Source: Avena insularis (Eukaryota; Streptophyta; Magnoliopsida; Poales; Poaceae). Taken from it: DNA of 64,000 bases. Location: the NCBI GenBank assembly GCA_023614405.1, contig CM042687.1, positions 237,238,292 to 237,302,291 of the forward strand, written 5' to 3'. The notes beneath the pieces were generated by a model. That model was not told the origin of the DNA and did no database searches. It saw only the letters and a program-made list of their open reading frames with translations. Position numbers and translations under genes: made by a program. Shown here one piece after another: positions 22,339 to 34,980 of this stretch. Every line of letters begins with the position of its first letter. Positions within the stretch are counted from its first letter, which is position 1.

Positions 22339-23893
22339 TTGAACATCATGATAAAAGAAGCCCAGCCAAGTTTGCATGAGGAGATGGAAAATTCCAGAGT
22401 GGTGCTAGTTAGTGAAGGATTTTTGGCTAGCATAGAACTTCAACCCACTTTGATCAGCCAGATTAAGGAGGCACAGAAAGGAAATGCTAGTATCGACGGA
22501 ATCAAATGTCGTATCGGTACAGGGAATGTACCCGGATTCACCGAAGATGAAGAAGGAGTTTTGTGGTACAAAGAACGAATCTGTGTGCCCACAGATTCAG
22601 ATTTGAAACAAGATATTTTGTAAGAAGCCCATGATACTCTTTATTCTATCCACCCTAGAGGAACCAAGATGTATCAGGATTTGAAGGAGCAATTTTGGTG
22701 GCACAAGATGAAGAGAAAAATCGGAAGCTACATAGCCAAATGTGATATCTGTCAGAGAGTCAAAGCGGGACATCAGAGACCCGCCGGACTTTTGAAACCT
22801 TTGCAGATTCCGGAATGGAAATGGGATTCAGTTGTAATGGATTTTATCACCGGTTTGCCTACATCTAGTAGGGGAAATGACTCTATTTGGGTCATAGTGG
22901 ATAGACTGTCCAAAGTAGCTCATTTCTTACCGGTCAATACCACTTATCAGAGATCGAAGCTAGCAGAGTTGTACATTGCTAGGATAGTCAGTTTGCATGG
23001 AGTTCCCAAGAACATTGTGTCGGATCGAGGAACCCAGTTTACCTCGAGATTTTAGAAGAAAGTCCAAGAAGTATTAGGAACCAGACTAGATTTCAGCACA
23101 TCTTATCACCAGTAGACTGATGGACAAACGGAGCGAGTAAACCAGATACTTGAAGATATGTTGAGATATTATGTGTTGAATATGGATCAAAATGGGAAGA
23201 TTGTCTGCCTTTCGCAGAATTTTCATACAACAATAATTATCAATCCAGTTTGCAAATGACCCCATTTGAGTTTATGTATGGAAGGAAGTGTCGTACCCCA
23301 CTGAATTGGTCGGAAGTAGGAGAGAGTCATATTTTCGGACCAGAGATCCTAAGAGAAGCCGAAGAGAAAGTTCACAAGATCCATGAACACCTTAAGACCG
23401 CCCAATCTAGACAGAAGAGTTATGCAAACAAGAGACGTCGAAACCTAGCCTTCACTATCGGAGATTTTGTGTATCTCAAAGTATCACCCTTGATAGGAAT
23501 GCAACGTCTCCAAGTGAAAGGGAAGTTAGCCCCAGATATATTGGACCCTTCAAGATTTTGAATCGTCGAGGAGAAGTATCATATCAACTGGAACTGCCGA
23601 AGGAGATGTCAGCCATGCATGATGTGTTCCATATCTCGTTATTTCGAAAATTCCTAGAAGTCCCGGAGAAGACAGAAGTTTTCAAGAATATTAATCACAG
23701 GACCATAGAGATAAACAAGGACCTAACTTATCGTGAAGTACGCATTCGTATTTTGGAAGAAGCCTTCAGAACCACCAGAACCCGGAGTATCAAGTTTCTC
23801 AAGATCCAGTGGAGTAACCATACTGAAGAAGAAGCTACTTGGGAGCGAGAAGATTACATTAGGACTGAGTTTCCAGATCTCTTAAGTTCCTAG
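22339..23893 (+). pseudogene. Element C integrase with chromodomain
   Basis: The zinc-binding domain (EAHDTLYSIHPRG, CDICQRVK) is followed by the core with [18 protein letters not shown] and GQTERVNQ, so the D,D-35-E residues are present. Stops lie at 22621 (CAA to TAA), 23053 (TGG to TAG) and 23113-23115, the last at the Gln of HPQTDG, shared with element G. Frameshifts occur near 23170 and 23555. The GPF/Y region is near 23540, and the chromodomain (LTYREVRIRILE, HTEEEATWEREDYIR) is intact at about 23715-23880. Broken, but the best-preserved chromodomain in the window. Confidence 0.92.
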
Positions 23894-23931
23894 TTTTATT
23901 TTTTCTTAAATCTCGGGACTAGATTTTATTT

Positions 23932-23943
23932 AAGGAGGGAAGG
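23932..23943 (+). other. Element C polypurine tract
   Basis: AAGGAGGGAAGG lies two bases before the 3' LTR start at 23946. Confidence 0.88.
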
Positions 23944-25187
23944 TTTGTAACACCCCAGAAATATTAAACAAGATTATCAAGTTCTAATCACCCAAGTTTA
24001 GGGTTAACGAAACTTTTATTATTAAAATAAATATGAATGCATGTGTGTGTGATTAATGCATGAATCATTGTATTCACCATGTTTGATTGCTATGAATGTG
24101 AAGGATTGATTTAAATATGAAAACAACATCATCTAGATCATTTCCAAGTAGAATCAAATGAAGAGAAAATCAAATATAAGCAAATGGTCATTTTTGCCAA
24201 ACTTGTTCACTAGACCACTTTGGGTGTTCCTAGTCAAAGATTTCTAATAGAAACAAATCCAATTCTGTTCACCCCTTGCTAGACCAAGTAAAAGTGAACC
24301 CAAGCCCACTTTACAAACCAACAGAAACAAATTCAAAATCTATTTAAAGGACAATTCAAAATTGAATCCTTAATAGGTACTAAGATGGCCATTTCTCAAA
24401 ACCCAACCATACCAGTTCACCTTGACAAACCCAAGCAACCAGATACTAACAAGCTTATGATCATACCACTCACCAAAATTCATCCAAAAATTCAAATGTT
24501 GAATTCATGCGGTCATTTCATCAAACACATGGTGAGCACAGATCAAACTGGCCTAACTTATATTGTTTTAAGACGTGTTTGATCAAACCATTGTCCCCAA
24601 TTCACTCCCCTTGTCACCCCAGTGCCCAGCATCGCATTGAACAAGCTACCCCTCTACCCTTTGCTACAGTGCCATGCCGCCCGAAGCTCACTCGCTGGCC
24701 GATCATGGACAGCACGCAGGAGGAAGCGTCGCGCCCGTCCACAATGTCTAGGAGGCAGGCCACCGTCCACCGCCACACCCTCTCCAACCCTCGAGCGCAG
24801 CTAAGCCCTAGACCAGCAAGGAACGCTGCGCCCATTTTCTCTGCGCCATGCCGAGAGCGAGCCAGAGCGCCGCAGCCGACACGCGTGCACACGCTGCGCC
24901 TTGCTCTCGCGCGCTTAACTGCACGCGCCATGACCCTAGATACCCCCAGACATGACCGTTCACCGCCGCGCGACCAGCAACACCTGTACGCCATCTCGAA
25001 CACTGCCGTCCCCGCGCAGAGCACCAAATGCGCCCGACCATCCTCGACTGCCCCTTGCCGCGCCATTAAGCCAGCGACGACCGCCAGGAGACACCGCACC
25101 GTCCTACACCCTTCGCCATGCCCGTAGCTCGCTGTGCCGACATCGCTAGAGGAGCCTGACCATGCCGCTATGCCCCTCTCGCCGGTG

Positions 25188-25196
25188 TATAAATAG
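25188..25196 (+). promoter_or_regulatory. TATA box in element C LTR
   Basis: TATAAATAG in GC-rich surroundings; the homologous LTR of G has the same box at 45847-45855. Transcripts should start about 25220. Confidence 0.75.
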
Positions 25197-25430
25197 AGGC
25201 CACCCCATCCCTCATTCTCCACACCATCTCACTCCCCTCTCTTTCAGAACCACCCCAAAGCTTTCCCCGGAGCAAGGCGAGCTCCTCATCGCCGGAATTT
25301 GGCCGGAGTCCGCCACTACAGAGGAGGAGAGGAGCCGTTGATTGGAGCCACCCAGGAGCCGCCATGACCACCGTTCAAACTGTCGTCGTCGACAACGTCG
25401 TTTTCCCCCATCACTGAACCTAGCTGGAGC

Positions 25431-25440
25431 CCTGGTAAGC
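25431..25440 (+). promoter_or_regulatory. Splice-donor-like site in element C LTR
   Basis: CCTG|GTAAGC lies about 245 bases downstream of the TATA box and inside the presumed transcript. Element G conserves it exactly (46091-46100). Confidence 0.5.
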
Positions 25441-26324
25441 CAGCACGTACCCCCACCGTCGCCGTTAGGGTTCAGTCCCGCTGGAGCTATCCGACGGAGA
25501 CGACGAACTTAGGCCGTAGATCTTGTTCTAATCGCAGGGCTCGGATTGAAAGGTATCGCTTCATTTAGATTGAGTCACTGACTAGCAGGACCCCATGTCA
25601 GCAGCCCGCTACATGCGCGCTGTGTAGCTGGGCCGGCCCATTTCCTTTCCCTCGTGTAGCCCAAAGATTCAAATAGATATTTTCCAATTTATTCAAACTC
25701 CAGTTCAGTCAGTAACTTTGAAAATCAATTCAAGGATATTTAATGAACCAAATTGCATGAAACCAATTTTTCTAGAAAGGTATTGAAATTATCAATCCAA
25801 GCCCGTTGGATTCAAACCATTTGCAATTATAGATCACCTACACCAAAAATAACAAGACAGAGACTTTTACTCATTCAAACATTTTTCAAAAATCAAGCAT
25901 AAATGCTTTTGAGTTGATTCCAATTCTCAAAAATCACATTTGGCAACATCTATCTGAATATGTAAAAGCATTTAGGTTTACAGGCAGTGATCTTATACTA
26001 GTACTAAAAGAATGCTATATACGCATTTCTAGTCACTTTAATTATTTGAAATAGTAATTTTAAACTTTATAAAATATTACCACCACTTTAAATCACATTC
26101 CCAAGTATTGAAATATGTGGTGATGACATGTGTCAACATGATCCCATATTTTAAATTGGAGAATATTAAATCTTAAGTAGTTTTCAATGAGTAGAGATTA
26201 CTTTTCCAAAATAAAATATTTAAGACTAGGTCTTTATTTCATGTGATGATTGTGATGATGCTAGATCACCTAGTGTGAATGTTTGTGTGCTAAATAGAGG
26301 TAGTTAAGTATTGCTTGGTGATTG

Positions 26325-26432
26325 TGTACCTCGTATTTATATATAGACGCTAATACCGATCAAGGCTACGAGGAGGAGGAGTACTACGAACAAGAAGAAG
26401 AAAACTTTAACCACTGCACCAATCAAGGCAAG
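26325..26432 (+). other. LTR-internal acidic mini-exon candidate (element C)
   Basis: An acceptor-like TATTTATATATAG is followed by 29 open codons rich in Glu, Asp and Tyr (for example GYEEEEYYEQEEENF), ending in NQGK. Element G has an 87-base block of the same length and character at 47004-47090. Substitutions are largely conservative (Glu/Asp, Tyr/Phe). Whether it is translated is unknown. Confidence 0.4.
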
Positions 26433-27947
26433 CTATCTAATGCAAGCCTAGCACTACAAGTTAACTAGCAAGCCATCCTAGCAAGATAACACTTGCAAGT
26501 TTCTGAACTATGCAAGCTAGAACTTTGCATATAACCTATGCAACATCCATTAGGCATGCTTTGGTTATGCAACCTTGATCATACCAATTCCAAGTTTTAC
26601 TTGCAAGCTTTATTTTTTTATTTTTTTATCAAAGTTCTTTACCTTCCCTTAGTGACTTGTGAATTTTGGAAAGTTATTATAGGTAGCATAAATACATAAA
26701 ACTTGGCCTACGTAGTTAGAACTAGATGTCATACTAAGGCATGAGAATAAATTTGGATAGTCACACTTGATTAGCACCCCTCGTTAGGGAATACCCTCAA
26801 CTTTAGTGGCTAGTGCTAAGCATAAAAATTGATCACTTTAGATGGGAATAGTTGGTGAAAATGATTATGAAAACCTTGGAATGAAGATTCATTCTATTAA
26901 AATGTTTCGACATGTGTTATGAGCACAAGATTATTTGATGATGAAAATGTTGAGGCATGAGCCTTAGCCCTTTATAAAAACTGATGGTTGGGTTCGGATG
27001 CGATACCATTCCAATTTTACCGTACAACCACAATACCTGATTTGGGTAGGTCTTGACTGGAAATTTATATGTCTTAGTATAGGTTCCCTTGCGGAAGAGG
27101 TTTGAGCTGAGGCTACCTCGTGATGAATGTCCACCTATGCAGTTCCCAAGATGACAGATGGTCATGGTTGGGAGGCCAAACTCATAGGGGAGATGCCTAT
27201 ACTAGGATGTGTAATTGAAAGGTTAGGATTGATTATCCGCATACTGAGTATGGTGATTCAGGATTGTTCCTAACGGATGTATCGAATGTTGTGGTGAAAG
27301 TGTACAATTTCTGCAGAGTGTCATACTGTTCCGCAGTTATGGACAGTTGGAGTGGCCATACTGTTCCGTCGTGAGATGTTTTCAAAATGACTTGTGAAAT
27401 GAACTATGACTTTGACTTGACCACAACAGGGTTGTGAACATGAAAACTAAGTTCCCACTTAGGTGTTTTAGAAAATTAAATTAGTTTTCTTTACTTCTAA
27501 ACTCAGTTAGAGATAAACCTGGCTTTTTTCAAATAAACCTAGAGCTTAGGATTCCTACTCGAACTACTTTACTTGTTAGTGATAGTTTGCGAGTACTTAA
27601 AGAATACTCATGGTTTTGTCCCTGGCTATTCCTATGGCCAGACTATGAAAAGGACTACCAGGATGATGGACAACAAGAGGTCTATGACAACTAGGATCAT
27701 CTCCCATCGTCAGCATTTCCTGTAATCCTGAAGATGGAGCCTCGACCACGCTACCCTTATTATTATTTCGCTGCGTTGATTGTATTAAGACTGGATTATG
27801 AGATCCTTTATTTGTAGGACCTTTATTATGGTTTGTAATGGATGATGAACTATGGTAACAATCTGTTATGTCTCGCAAAAATGGTAATCCTAGGATTGCA
27901 ATGTATGGCATAACAGGCATTTGGGATTAAAAATCCGGATGTTGACA

Positions 27948-30650
27948 ACAAGTCATGCTAGCAGGAGTAGTATAGATGATTGCCGCTGCACCATGCGAGA
28001 GGAGGCAAGGACGACCACGGCGGTGGTAGTCTTCTCCACCATGTCCCCTGCCCATCTTCTCCATTGACGGAAATCGATAGAGCTTGAGCTCGGCGCACCC
28101 TCTAGCGAGAAGGAAGAGCACGGGCAACCACGCCCCATACCACACTTCCCTCCTCTACCCTCTTCTTCTAGGTTCATCTTCCTCCATTTATTTGTGTGTG
28201 CTCCGATGTAGAGAAATATGCAGACAACCTATTTGATGATATGTGTATGAGACATGTATACGTTTATTTGGGGGTTATGCTGCAGGATATCAACGCTGAG
28301 ATGGGGATGGTTTAGGGAAGGGTGCACAAATATGGAGAACTCGGTGGGCGCGTGATTTGGGAACCATGTTTTTCTACGCCACCGACTCCATGGTGTTGGT
28401 TATCATGGACAATCAGATCGAGAGTTAGCAGCAAATCATCTTCTGCATCCCCTTCATCTGTTAAATTTATCTTGAGTTGCTGACAATAATATTTGTGCAT
28501 AAAGCTAAACACCAACTCTGGGTTAATAAAGATAAATATCCCCTTCATCTCTTCAATTTCTTATTTTGCAGGATGATAGCTTGTGTGCTTTGGTTCACTG
28601 GTCCAAGGTCTCGAGGACGCACTCATAGCGTGACCTACTATCTGCTTTTTCTTAGGTGCTATTTCTCCCCATTTCCCTTCAGATATCATGTCAATGTTGT
28701 CACTTTTAAATTCAGCACATGTGTTTACCCGACAGATTCTTATGGTGGTTTTAAATTTCTTGGACCATCTCCTTATCTCCGGCCTTGTGTTATTCTTGTG
28801 TCATTCTTTTCAAGAGTTATAATCCTGCTTAGTTGTTTATTCTCTCCCATTTTTTTGGATTCATGGCCGTTGGATGGCGCCTCAGAGCGAATATCAGTAT
28901 GTATATTTTTTCAGAATGTCGTATAAAAGGAACATCCTGATTCTACTATCAGTTTTTAGAAGTATGTTTCCATGCTATCCTATCTTTCTCTTGCATTTGC
29001 ATCATTCTCTTACATCTTCCATGTATAGTTCACTTTCCTGCTTCTAATCAATGCACATAGATACTACTTTGTTTGGATTTTCTTGGAAGTTTGGTCACAT
29101 TGTTTCCAAAGTTATCGAGTAAAACACACATTCACTCAAATTAAACCATCAAATGAGAGAGTAGCATGCATAGTTCTACGCTAATTTGTTTAGCGCAAAA
29201 TAGTTGAAAGCTACTAAGGTCCTACTATTAGGACTGGAGTGGGAGGCAAAATTAAGAAAAACCAAACTGTGCTGCATTTGCTTTCTTTCATAGTTTTGAT
29301 TTTTTTTCCTCTGACCTTATGTCCCGTTTAGCTATCAAATAATAATTCATTTGGCTCGAAATTTTGCCTAAAATTCTGTAATCACCATCCCTCAGAGTAA
29401 GTTTCTCATCTTGCTTATTTCTTTCTACTTCACTACTCCTATTATGTTATAATGGAACTACAAATTTGCCTCCTTATCCTACAATTCCACATGCTAATAA
29501 GGAAGTTCCTTTTTTGTTTTGCTACTTTTGGGATGTAGAACATTATTTTGCATCTATATTCTGGACATCAGATGGACTTAATTTACCTGCTTGCTGAAAT
29601 ATTACATGACCTGATGAACTTCATGTCAGATGCATAATTGAAGTTAAAAAAATTATCACTTTAATTGATCAAATGTCTCGATACATTAATATATTTATTA
29701 ATGATATTCAAACTTTCATGTAGTCATCAAAAATAGGAATCCAAAGAAGTAGGAGGTTGTTTCATCATCTACGGTTGTATTTATGCTCTAGGTTTTAGTT
29801 CACTGTCGAAATTTCAGAGATTTCCCTTAACTTTGTACCACACATACTCTCTGACTTCCCTAATGATTTAAAATTTTCTTGGTCTTCTCCGCAAACTAAA
29901 TCTACATATACTTATGTCAGGTGATTGTGCATTTGTTCTTGAGGTTCTTGCTGCAGCACCTGCAGGTACTCCATCTTGATATACTGCTCTCGCCTTTTTT
30001 TCATGTTGTTTACTTGTCTTAGGCACATAATGTTACTTATTTTTGTTACCACAGTGTATTGTTGCACATAGTTCCTATTCTAAACGTTCATCCAAAGTTC
30101 ACTATCAGTTTGTTCGAATTTTACAGTACTTCGCATTGGAAGAAACTATGAAATCGTCCATGGGGGAATTAGCCAGCGTGAAGTTAGCATAGGCTTATGG
30201 TATTCCTCTCTATCACCAATTTAGGTGTTGCCCTAGCTAAAGTATACACGCGCACCGTGGCCTCCTCCCTGCTATGCTAAAGAAAGGTTGACCATGCTTT
30301 TTTCTAGTCTGTCAAGGTCTAATCCGCTGGTGTTATGGAGAGGAAAAGTAGCAAATTCAATTTGATTCACAGATGTAGATGGTCATACTAAGTGTTAAAT
30401 CTTTCACTAGCTATTGTCCAATTCTTTGGTACCTAGGCACCATACTTTATAGAAGTCTTAACTGAATATGGAATATGTATGCCTTCAATGTGAGGTCACC
30501 ATGCGGGAAGCTAGGAACTATTTCAAACTGAGAGAACATGTCTAGTTGAGGTTGATAACAGAATATGAAAGAACAAGGATATTTAGATTTTACACTTCTT
30601 GTCTTCTTTTGTTGTGGGTTTTACTTAGAATAGTATTGTTTATGATTGGA
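27948..30650 (+). other. Unassigned 2.7-kb segment, intron-like
   Basis: No transposon ends or long open frames are recognisable. The plus strand is T-rich with several (T/C)n-AG boundaries (for example before 28571, 29953 and 30126) and short open blocks between them, as in a plant gene fragment with introns. A GC-richer block lies at 27960-28150. I could not assign any exon to a known protein. It could be a captured gene fragment, a decayed gene or an old transposon. Confidence 0.3.
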
Positions 30651-30719
30651 GCCAGGGCTTCGGTAATAACCAGTGGCCAAGAGAAGAATTTTTCACGTGG
30701 GATATTCTGATTTGATTCG

Positions 30720-30998
30720 GCGAAGGACAAGAGATCCTCCGAGATATCCATCAAGGTTAATGTGGGCATCATGCTTCATCTAGAGCCTTGGTGGCAAAAG
30801 CATTCCGACATGGATTCTATTGGCCCAGTGCTCTATGAGATGCAGAGGAACTGGTGAAAAATGCAATGGGTGTCAGAGGTATTCGAGTAAGACATATGTT
30901 CCATCTTTTGAACTCAAAACAATACCCATAACCTGGCCATTTGTTGTATGGTTCTTGGATATGGTTGGGCCATTTAAGCCGACTCATGGTGGCATGAC
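30720..30998 (+). pseudogene. Element D Tat-type integrase, N-terminal part
   Basis: One frame reads EILRDIHQG, a stop, then CGHHASSRALVAKAFRHGFYWP, the His pair of the zinc-binding domain. A frameshift near 30855 leads to CNGCQRYSSKTYVP (the Cys pair) and IPITWPFVVWFLDMVGPF, which holds the first catalytic Asp. The style (TWPFxVWGLDMVGPF, GGxTHLLV) is that of the Tat lineage (RIRE2-like). Element E interrupts it after THGGM. RT and RNase H of this element are not recognisable upstream. Confidence 0.88.
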
Positions 30999-33900
30999 TG
31001 TAACACCCTCAGAATCGGCCCTATGCAAGTTTTAGCGAAACTCGCCAAACCCGCATAGAAACGATTCAAAGGTGCCCACCAGGCACTTTCGTGCGGGTGG
31101 AAAACGAAGTAATAACATTACACAACAGTCCTCGATGGGACCCACAGAACAGATATATATACAACACGACTCCAGGAGTCAAGAATACAGATATATTATA
31201 CAAAGATCCAAATCACCTTGAAAATGATGGCGCGTCCGACTACGGACAAGATGCAAATGGGGCTAAGAGCCCTGAAGAATAACCAATGGCGTCCATAACC
31301 CTGCCCAGGCCAAGCCGGAAGGGTAACCCTGCTAACGACGTCGATCTCAAAACCTGCTTAAACAAAAGGGGTGCCGACAAAGGGCAAAGGAAAAAGAGGA
31401 GCGTCAGTACTGAGGCCAGTACACGGCGAGACTAGAATTCGGCGGTCCTCGCCTACATAGGTATGGTGGACTGAAGCGGCAGCGGCAGCATGCACTAAAC
31501 AACCTATAGAGACTCGATACAACTGGCGGCTATCAGAGAGGGGTAAGAAAGACCTATCCGGAACCAGCCTGATACTAACACCAAACAATCCCATCCTGGT
31601 ATTCCCCCTCGAGACCAAACGAGGAAGTCAACCGAGGAATTCACACAGTTGGTAGTTTTATTTATTCAGTGATCGTTGCAGCAATTACTAGTCAGGTGTA
31701 GATAATCATTCTGATAAAATAAGCAGTGGGCCGTTTTAGTTAACCATTCCGTTGTAGTTGCAACACTTACTAGTCAGATACAAATAGCATGAGATAACCC
31801 AAAACCCAGCAGTTGTTGGCACTTTTATTTAGCCATTCCGTTGTAGTGAAGCTGATTACTAGTCATATCGGATACAAGTCAATTTATAACAGTAAACTTT
31901 AGTTATAGTTGTCTATGATCAAGCACTGTGCTCCAAGTCGTCCATAACCGCGGACACGGCTTCTCGAAAAGATTTAACCCTGCAGGGGTGCACCAAAGTA
32001 TCCACAAGCACTTCGACCCTTTTTGCCAGATCAATTAACATACACCCATCGGTATGTCGGCGGGGCCTAAGTCATGACGTTTCCCAGACCCAAAGCAAGC
32101 ACGGGGGGCCACCCCACTAAGTACACCCGCAACAAAGTCGGCCGGTCTCCGAGACGGACTCAGGGTTTGCGCCAGTGGCTGTAAACGACAGCAAATCCCA
32201 AAACTGGGACTGCTGACACGAAAACACTCCGCTTCCTAAATAAAGACAGCGTGCTCCTCACACAATCGTAAATAAAGCAGTAAAGCATGGCATAGGTACA
32301 GGATAGTAAATAAAACCTCAAACTAGTTGTGGCCCCCAGTACAATACTTTGAAATCAGGTACTAATAGATGGGGGGCCCATATCTCCCCACCTGTGGTTA
32401 GCGCGCTAGATCTCGGAACAGGTGTCAAGAACTCGGGGTCCTACGGGACACAAGTGGGCGGTCGGAAACCAGATATTATCTATCACCCACCGGTGCCTCT
32501 GCTCACCTACTTCAATTTTAGTTGTTTAAACAATAATTAAAGTGAACAATAATTAAAGCCATGATCATCTCCAACATTAACATGCGGCAATACTCCAACA
32601 ACTGCGGTACCTGGCGACACGCAACAGCACTTGAGCAAGCGACTACGACGCGCAAGTCCCACTATCTACCAAACAACCGGTAATAGGATGTGTCCAAGGC
32701 AATATATGGCTGCAAGGGATATCACGGGTACGGAAACTAGAGCAACGCAACACAGATAGCAATAGATCAACAGGAGGGAATAAATACTGTAAAAGTAAGA
32801 TAGGTAGATAGGGGGAGATGCTCGCCTGAAAACATTGCCGAAGGTTCATCCGAAGATCGGGTCGACACTCGCAACAACTCAACGGCCTTATCCGCGAAGA
32901 AGCAAAACGCTAGAATAAACACCGGATGCAATATTTAATACAACGGCAGAAGATCGGCATGATGCATGAAGGATGTATGGCATGGCAAAGATGCGATGCA
33001 ATTAGGTCATATTAAGCGGACCCGGGGTCCCGATAATATTTAGGTGGTTCATGTTGTTTAGCTAACCCGCAATTTAAATGTTGTTTAACAAGGCAAAATA
33101 TATCACCGGTTCGCTACACAAGTTTACATGAGGCCAATATGAGACTAGATTTGCCCGCATATGGGCCCCATATTCAATTATGAGGTGAATCGGCATAAGG
33201 CCCCCAAACCACATGAATATGCATGCGAGATGAATGATTAATATGCAACAGGTTTTATATTTAGCATTTATAAAATAGGGGCTCGGGAAAAAAAAAGGTT
33301 CACATTAGGTCGAAGATCTTGGGGTTCAGGGTTCGGTCTCGGGGTTCAGGGTTCGACGGAAGCGGTCTCGGCAGGAACATTCTCGAACAACGGGGCAGAT
33401 CTTGTCGCGTCCGGGTTCTCGGCGGACTCGGCGTCCGAAAGGAGTACTTGATTCGGTGTCGGGGGCGCATCGGATTCTTCCGGGTCGATGTCGTTCTTGT
33501 CGTGGCGAGGATCTTGTCGGGTCCGCGCCATTGCATCGGTCTTGACGTTCTGAATGCAGAACTTGGCGTATCCGTGAAGGAGATCATGTCGGTCCACGGG
33601 GTTCGGTCTTCGGAGCCAGGAAGGAGTACTTGGCGTGGCCGATCGGAAGTCTTGATGGTCCTCGGGTCCGGGAAGATCTTGTCGCACGGTGTCCGGGTAG
33701 GCGAACTCGCGGTCGATGGTGGACTTGTTTGGTACCGGGGTTTTCGGAGATCTTGGCGCGGCACCGGGTTCGGGGTGTCGAGGCTTGGTCTTCGGTTTCG
33801 GGCCTCGGCCATCTCATCCGCGTAGTAGATCATGGCGTTCCGAGGGTTGCGGTTCAGCTTCATGTTCTCCAGGGCCGGTCTCACCAACACATGTTCAAGG

Positions 33901-34980
33901 TCATCCTTCCGCCGGAGGACGTGCTGGACGGTACGGCTCGGCGCGCTACAGGGTCGGATCGAACAGAGGAGCTCGGGACAGGCCGCTGCAGAGGAGGTGG
34001 GCCCCGGGAAGGAGAGGCAGACCTGCCTGGCTCATGAGGCGCGGCTCGGGCTGCTAGTAGCCAACGACGACGGGGCAGAGGACGCGGTCGGCGAGGCGCG
34101 ACGGCCTGCGGAGGGGAGGAGGGCGGCGAGGTGTCGGCGGGGACGAACGGCGGGGGCGGCGGAGCTTGGGGGGTCGGCAGGCGGCTCGCCGGAGGGCGTC
34201 GGGGCGGCAGGAGAGAAGCCCCCTGGCGGCGGTGGCGCCCTGGGAAGGGGTGACGGTGCTGGGCGACGGGACCGCGGCCGGAGGTTGAGGTCGAGGCCGC
34301 CGGCGGCTGCGAGCAGAGCGGAGGGGAGAGGAGGAGGGTGAGGGCGGCGGGTCGGGAGGCCACGGCTCGCGAGGAGAGGCAGAGGGCGGTGGTTGCGGGA
34401 GGGAGGACTCGGGGTGGGGATTGGGACAGGTGGGAGGTGGGCGGTGGGGTCCAGGGGGTGGGTCCGGGCTGGCAGGGAGTGGCCAGGGGAGAGAGGTGGT
34501 TGGGCGTGTGGCCGCGCGGGTCGGTGGGACCGGGTGGCAGAGAGAGAGGGATCAGGCGGGTGGGGTGGTTTTGTGTGCGTGTGGCCAGGGAGGGAGGGGC
34601 TGCGGGTGGGGTCCAGGTGCAGGAGGTGGGGCCGGGGCAGCTGGTGGCTGGTGGATTGGTGAGGTGGCGGTGGGTGTGATGAGGTGGAGGGAACAGTGAG
34701 GTGGAGGGAGGGGATTGGTGGGTAAACTAGGATTGGGTAAATTTAGAACTAGAAATTTTTGACTAAGGTTTTCTTTTATTTTAAAATAAATTTTGTAAAT
34801 AGTTTTAGACAGATAAAAGACCGGAACAGAACGATGTTTTAATTTGAAATAAGACGGGGCTATATAGAAAACAAAACTAGGCGTTTCGAAAATAGTTTCA
34901 GACAAACAATGCATGATGATGACGATGCAATGCACAAAAACAACGCGATTTTCTAGTAGTGGTTTTTGCGGGATGCCACA
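30999..34980 (-). repeat. Element E 3' LTR (3982 bp)
   Basis: It pairs with 35810-39677. 32650-33800 is almost identical between copies, whereas 31000-32640 and 34000-34340 show many small indels. 33300-34700 is GC-rich and stop-poor, giving overlapping open frames on both strands with no recognisable protein. Confidence 0.93.
34411..34468 (+). other. G-quadruplex-prone G runs in element E LTR
   Basis: About ten runs of three or more G are separated by one to five bases on the plus strand (for example GGGGTGGGGATTGGGACAGG). The other LTR repeats this at 39108-39165. It lies on the strand opposite to the element's own transcript. Confidence 0.6.

Larger units (their letters stand above)
18449..27947 (+). 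mobile_element. Element C: Tekay-like chromovirus, 5' end outside window
   Basis: The order on the plus strand is aORF (cut by element A), gag, PR, RT, RNase H, integrase, chromodomain, PPT and a 4.0-kb 3' LTR. Its 5' LTR and PBS should lie left of the window, beyond element A. Gag and pol closely resemble element G along their whole length, so the two are the same or sister families. Many stops and a few frameshifts break the frames. Confidence 0.9.
23946..27947 (+). repeat. Element C 3' LTR (4.0 kb)
   Basis: It begins TGTAACACCCCAGAAATATT right after the PPT and ends AATCCGGATGTTGACA. It is homologous along its length to the element G 5' LTR (44595-48465) but clearly diverged, so these are not the two LTRs of one element. 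It carries TATAAATAG (25188-25196), a splice donor (25434/25435), a splice acceptor before a short acidic open block (26346), and GC-rich DNA at 24600-25560 whose open frames look like chance. The five bases after it are ACAAG. Confidence 0.92.

Noticed and set aside
24507..25222. Open frames of about 200 codons on both strands
   Set aside because: GC-rich LTR DNA of element C; Arg/Pro/Ala-rich low-complexity translations and no counterpart frame in the homologous G LTR.
28477..28926. 149-codon plus-strand frame rich in Phe and Leu
   Set aside because: T-rich intron-like DNA; no recognisable domain and no start context. Kept only as part of the unassigned segment.
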